Source: CALAZP01 sp964410725 (GTDB taxonomy: Bacteria > Bacteroidota > Bacteroidia > Chitinophagales > Saprospiraceae). From it: a stretch of DNA of 19,644 bases. Made by a program: the position numbers and the translations under genes. How positions within the stretch are numbered: position 1 is the stretch's first letter; each line of letters opens with the position of its first letter. Shown here piece by piece: positions 17,448 to 19,644 of the stretch. The notes beneath the pieces were generated by a model that was given only the letters and a program-made list of their open reading frames with translations, did not search any database and was not told the DNA's origin. The stretch spans positions 1 through 19,644 of the forward strand of contig CAYPID010000042.1 in assembly GCA_964410725.1 (NCBI GenBank), written 5' to 3'.

Positions 17448-18362
17448 ATGGAATTAGAAAAAGTAAAAATCAGTCCGGACGGACCTTCATTTTCACCTAT
17501 TATATACGGTACTATGACTTGGGGGCATTGGGGCCATAAATTGGACCGTGAAGGCATGGAAAAATTAATAAAGAGCAGCTTGGATTGGGGAATTACTACT
17601 TTTGATCACGCTGATATTTATGGAGATTATACGAATGAGGCTGATTTTGGAAGGGTGCTGAAACATGATCCTTCTTTAAGAGACCGGATAGAATTAATAA
17701 CCAAGTGTGGAATTTGTAGGAAATGCAAACAAAGACCGGAATATCAAATTCATCATTACAATACCAGTAAGGAGCATATCCTGAAATCTGCTGAAAATTC
17801 ACTTAAGAATTTTGGTACCGATTATTTGGATTTATTGATGATTCATCGCCCAGATGCCCTGATGGATCCAGATGAAATTGCTGAAGCTTTCCATCAATTG
17901 AAAAAAGAAGGGAAGGTATTGCATTTTGGCGTAAGCAACTTTACGGTTTCTCAATTTGAGATGTTGCACGACAGAATACCTTTGGTAACGAATCAAATTG
18001 AGGCCAACATCATGAACATGAATAGTTTCTATGATGGTATGGCTGATTTGTGTCAAAAATTAAATATTAGGCCTATGGCGTGGGGACCTTTGGGTGGGGG
18101 ACGAATTTTCACCTCCCTCAATGAGCCACAGGTAAGGGAGGTTCATGAAGTTGGTCATGCGCTAATGAAAGAGAAAAATATTAGTGAGCTGGGTGTCTTA
18201 TTGTTGGCCTGGTTGCTAAAACATCCCGTTGGATTTTTACCCATTGTAGGTAGTGCGCGTCCTGAGCGAATGAAACTAGCTATTGAGGCATTGGAGGTTT
18301 CTCTAACCAGAATGGAATGGTATGAGATATGGAGGGCCATTCAAGGGGTAGAAGTTCCATAA
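17448..18362 (+). CDS. Aldo/keto reductase (YdhF-like) with a CX2CX2C motif
   Basis: NAD(P)H-dependent oxidoreductase of the AKR superfamily, 304 residues, (beta/alpha)8 barrel, cytoplasmic. Catalytic tetrad seen: D53 and Y58 (FDHADIYGDY), K86 (LITKCGI), H133 (LMIHRPD). Further family marks are GVSNFTVSQFE (about 168-178), NQIEANIMN and the C-terminal cofactor segment PIVGSARPERM. Length and spacing fit YdhF. Odd point: directly after the catalytic lysine come C87, C90 and C93 (KCGICRKCK), a CX2CX2C set not usual here; YdhF has a single cysteine in this place, as I recall. The start ATG at 17448 lies 17 bp after priA with an AT-rich leader and no Shine-Dalgarno, common in Bacteroidota. It is probably cotranscribed with priA; the substrate is unknown. 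Confidence 0.9.
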   Translation: MELEKVKISPDGPSFSPIIYGTMTWGHWGHKLDREGMEKLIKSSLDWGITTFDHADIYGDYTNEADFGRVLKHDPSLRDRIELITKCGICRKCKQRPEYQIHHYNTSKEHILKSAENSLKNFGTDYLDLLMIHRPDALMDPDEIAEAFHQLKKEGKVLHFGVSNFTVSQFEMLHDRIPLVTNQIEANIMNMNSFYDGMADLCQKLNIRPMAWGPLGGGRIFTSLNEPQVREVHEVGHALMKEKNISELGVLLLAWLLKHPVGFLPIVGSARPERMKLAIEALEVSLTRMEWYEIWRAIQGVEVP

Positions 18363-18410
18363 TTATTGTCCCATATTTTATATTCCTTGATTTTGGACAT
18401 TTTTTAGTTA

Positions 18411-18439
18411 TTGTTTTAGATACAATAATTATATATTTG
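18411..18439 (+). promoter_or_regulatory. Bacteroidota-type promoter in the priA-AKR/murQ gap
   Basis: TTG at 18411-18413 and TATATTTG at 18432-18439 (TAnnTTTG) are separated by 18 bp, close to the usual spacing of about 19-21. It lies after the aldo/keto reductase stop and points toward a terminator about 85 bp downstream, with no gene on this strand between. This is the main reason to suspect a small RNA. Confidence 0.45.
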
Positions 18440-18445
18440 CTTTGA

Positions 18446-18532
18446 CTCAAAAACAAAAAGCTACTGTTCTCCCTCTGTAATCGCTTTTTGCGATTTTAAT
18501 TCCGCCCTTTGAAGGGGCGGAATTTTAATTTT
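18446..18532 (+). ncRNA. Candidate small RNA of about 85-90 nt
   Basis: A promoter-like sequence (18411-18439), a start expected near 18446 and an intrinsic terminator (18498-18524 plus U-rich tail) bound a short transcript with no ORF. Inside it CAAAAAGC (18454-18461) can pair with GCTTTTTG (18483-18490), 8 perfect base pairs around a 21-nt loop rich in pyrimidines (TTCTCCCTCT at 18467-18476). A competing hairpin AATCGC-TTTTT-GCGATT (18479-18495) uses part of the same bases. The C/U-rich loop could pair with purine-rich ribosome-binding sites. I recognise no RNA family. The alternative is that this is only the 3' end of the priA-AKR transcript with tandem hairpins. Confidence 0.3.
18498..18530. 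terminator. Bidirectional intrinsic terminator between AKR and murQ
   Basis: A perfect 10-bp inverted repeat AATTCCGCCC / GGGCGGAATT (18498-18507 and 18515-18524) with a 7-nt loop is followed on the + strand by TTAATTTTTA. On the minus strand the same stem is followed by an A/T run (TTAAAATCGC), weaker but usable. It touches the murQ stop codon at 18525-18527, so it can end both convergent transcripts. A smaller hairpin at 18479-18495, followed by TTTT, sits just before it. Confidence 0.85.
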
Positions 18533-19331
18533 TATACAGTTCTAATACCTTTCTGACGCTTCCATTTTTGTGCAACAATCGTTGTGCTACATCTAATTGA
18601 ATGCCCAGTTCATCGACCAGCATTTTAGCTCCGCGTTCTACTAACTTTTTATTGGAGAGCTGCATATCAACCATTTTATTGTCTTTTACTCTACCCAATC
18701 CAATCATAACCGTAGTACTGATCATATTGAGGACCAGTTTCTGGGCAGTTCCAGCTTTCATACGTGTACTGCCAGTAACGAATTCAGGTCCTGTAACTAC
18801 CTCAATTGGATAATCTGCGTGCTCAGAAATGGGGGCACCTGGGTTACAGGTGATACATCCGGTGATGATATTATTTTTTCTACAATCCTCTAAGCCCTGA
18901 ACTACGTATGGAGTAGTTCCGGAGGCAGCGATTCCAATAACCACATCATTGGCATCTATGTGGTATGCGCTGAGGTCTTTCCAAGCTTGATTGGGATCAT
19001 CTTCGGCATTTTCGACGGCTTTTCGAATAGCTTGATCACCGCCTGCAATCAGCCCGATGACGAGGTCGTGGGGAACGCCATAAGTAGGAGGACATTCGGA
19101 GGCATCTAGAATTCCTAATCGTCCGCTTGTTCCAGCACCAATATAAAAGAGCCGACCTCCGTTTTTCAGTTTGTCGATGATGACCTCAACCAGAGGTTGA
19201 ATGGAAGGGATGGCTTTTTGTACAGTAATAGCTACAGTTTGATCCTCTTGATTGATATGGGTGAGCAAATCTGAAACAGACATTTTTTCCAGGTGTCGGT
19301 AGGGAGAGGGTTGTTCGGTGACCTTTTTCAT
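18525..19331 (-). CDS. murQ: N-acetylmuramic acid 6-phosphate etherase MurQ
   Basis: Cleaves the lactyl ether of MurNAc-6-phosphate to give GlcNAc-6-phosphate and D-lactate in cell-wall recycling; cytoplasmic, SIS fold. The 268-residue length is near the family norm. TEQPSPYRHLEKMSV at the N-terminus and FYIGAGTSGRLGILDASECPPTYG (62-85) are diagnostic. Catalytic glutamates E79 and E110 (VENAEDD) keep the 31-residue spacing of E83/E114 in E. coli MurQ. Later family blocks are GIAASGTTPYV and EFVTGSTRMKAGTAQK. The start ATG 19329-19331 is supported by a full family N-terminus. It stands alone: no sugar-kinase or amidase partner is next to it on this side. It converges on the AKR gene and shares its terminator. 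Confidence 0.97.
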   Translation of the reverse strand: MKKVTEQPSPYRHLEKMSVSDLLTHINQEDQTVAITVQKAIPSIQPLVEVIIDKLKNGGRLFYIGAGTSGRLGILDASECPPTYGVPHDLVIGLIAGGDQAIRKAVENAEDDPNQAWKDLSAYHIDANDVVIGIAASGTTPYVVQGLEDCRKNNIITGCITCNPGAPISEHADYPIEVVTGPEFVTGSTRMKAGTAQKLVLNMISTTVMIGLGRVKDNKMVDMQLSNKKLVERGAKMLVDELGIQLDVAQRLLHKNGSVRKVLELYKN

Positions 19332-19351
19332 GGTTTATTTTTAGGTTACCC

Positions 19352-19379
19352 CAAAGATAAATTTTTGTCGCCATCTCAA
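19352..19379 (-). promoter_or_regulatory. Promoter of murQ
   Basis: On the minus strand TATCTTTG (19352-19359) matches TAnnTTTG and a TTG lies at 19377-19379, 17 bp upstream, slightly shorter than the usual spacing. The -7 box is 20 bp before the murQ ATG, giving a leader of roughly 14 nt. The TTG falls inside an inverted repeat (19373-19408). Confidence 0.5.
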
Positions 19380-19408
19380 AAGGCTAGTGGTGATTAGCCT
19401 TAAGAGAT
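19373..19408. repeat. Interrupted dyad over the murQ -33 region
   Basis: ATCTCAAAAGGCTA (19373-19386) and TAGCCTTAAGAGAT (19395-19408) are inverted copies that match at 12 of 14 positions, with an A-A/A-A internal mismatch and an 8-nt centre. No U-run follows on either strand, so a terminator is unlikely. The place, over the -33 element of murQ, fits an operator for a regulator that is not in the window. Confidence 0.5.
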
Positions 19409-19540
19409 ATTGACAATTAAATGGTATGTAAACAACTTAGAGCGCACTATCAATAAGAAAGTGGTTCAATATACCGAGCCAACCTAATAACTTGAAAAAA
19501 AAATCCTATTAATATATTGAGAGTATTTACTAAACATAAC

Positions 19541-19572
19541 TTGCGATCATTTCAATAAAATAATTAAATTTG
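19541..19572 (+). promoter_or_regulatory. Promoter of tRNA-Ala
   Basis: TTG at 19541-19543 and TAAATTTG at 19565-19572 (TAnnTTTG) are 21 bp apart. The -7 box ends 18 bp before the mature tRNA 5' end, so the primary transcript would carry a leader of about 11 nt for RNase P removal. Confidence 0.6.
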
Positions 19573-19590
19573 CCTCGCTTCCTAAAGCAT

Positions 19591-19644
<54 letters not shown>

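Noticed and set aside
19380..19401. Intrinsic terminator between murQ and tRNA-Ala
   Set aside because: The stem AAGGCTA/TAGCCTT is real but neither strand has a U-run after it, and the flanking genes are divergent, so no terminator is needed there.

Overview
The window looks like chromosomal DNA from a member of the Bacteroidota, most likely the Cytophagales (a Cyclobacteriaceae/Algoriphagus-like organism, by inference). The reasons are TAnnTTTG-type promoter boxes, mostly weak or absent Shine-Dalgarno sequences, a DUF5916 outer-membrane protein, and a CusB-type adaptor with a C-terminal DUF3347 domain. I see no insertion sequence, CRISPR array, phage gene or plasmid module. Most genes belong to well-known families.

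Layout. (1) 1-1164 (+): 3' part of a NupG-type nucleoside:H+ symporter, cut at its N-terminus by the window edge. (2) 1165-1692: a 528-bp gap with one doubtful 43-codon reading frame and a promoter-like box just before the next gene. (3) 1693-8250 (+): a three-gene heavy-metal RND efflux operon in the order pump (CusA-like), outer-membrane channel (TolC/CusC-like), adaptor (CusB-like), with a 4-bp overlap and a 1-bp gap between genes. The three copper-binding methionines of E. coli CusA are kept, which points to Cu(I)/Ag(I). (4) 8184-14919 (-): a tight four-gene operon read as M24 metallopeptidase, Sua5-type tRNA threonylcarbamoyl-AMP synthase, DUF5916/CBM9-like outer-membrane protein, and a large polytopic membrane protein with a C-terminal beta-rich domain. 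Its last gene overlaps the end of the CusB-like gene by 67 bp in the convergent direction. (5) 14956-18362 (+): priA (replication-restart helicase) followed after 17 bp by an aldo/keto reductase. (6) 18363-18524: a short gap with a promoter-like sequence, two hairpins and a terminator, which together could be a small RNA gene. (7) 18525-19331 (-): murQ, MurNAc-6-phosphate etherase for cell-wall recycling. (8) 19591-19644 (+): the 5' part of tRNA-Ala(GGC), cut by the window end, with a good promoter in front.

How it fits together. The efflux operon would move Cu+/Ag+ from the periplasm and cytoplasm through the outer membrane; both ends of the adaptor carry metal-binding motifs, which may substitute for a CusF-like chaperone not seen here. 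The minus-strand operon mixes a housekeeping tRNA-modification enzyme with envelope proteins, so its shared logic is unclear. The most unusual points are the sRNA candidate at about 18440-18530, the convergent coding overlap at 8184-8250, the altered proton-relay residues and extra membrane helices in the pump, an interrupted dyad over the murQ promoter, and a CX2CX2C motif next to the catalytic lysine of the aldo/keto reductase.
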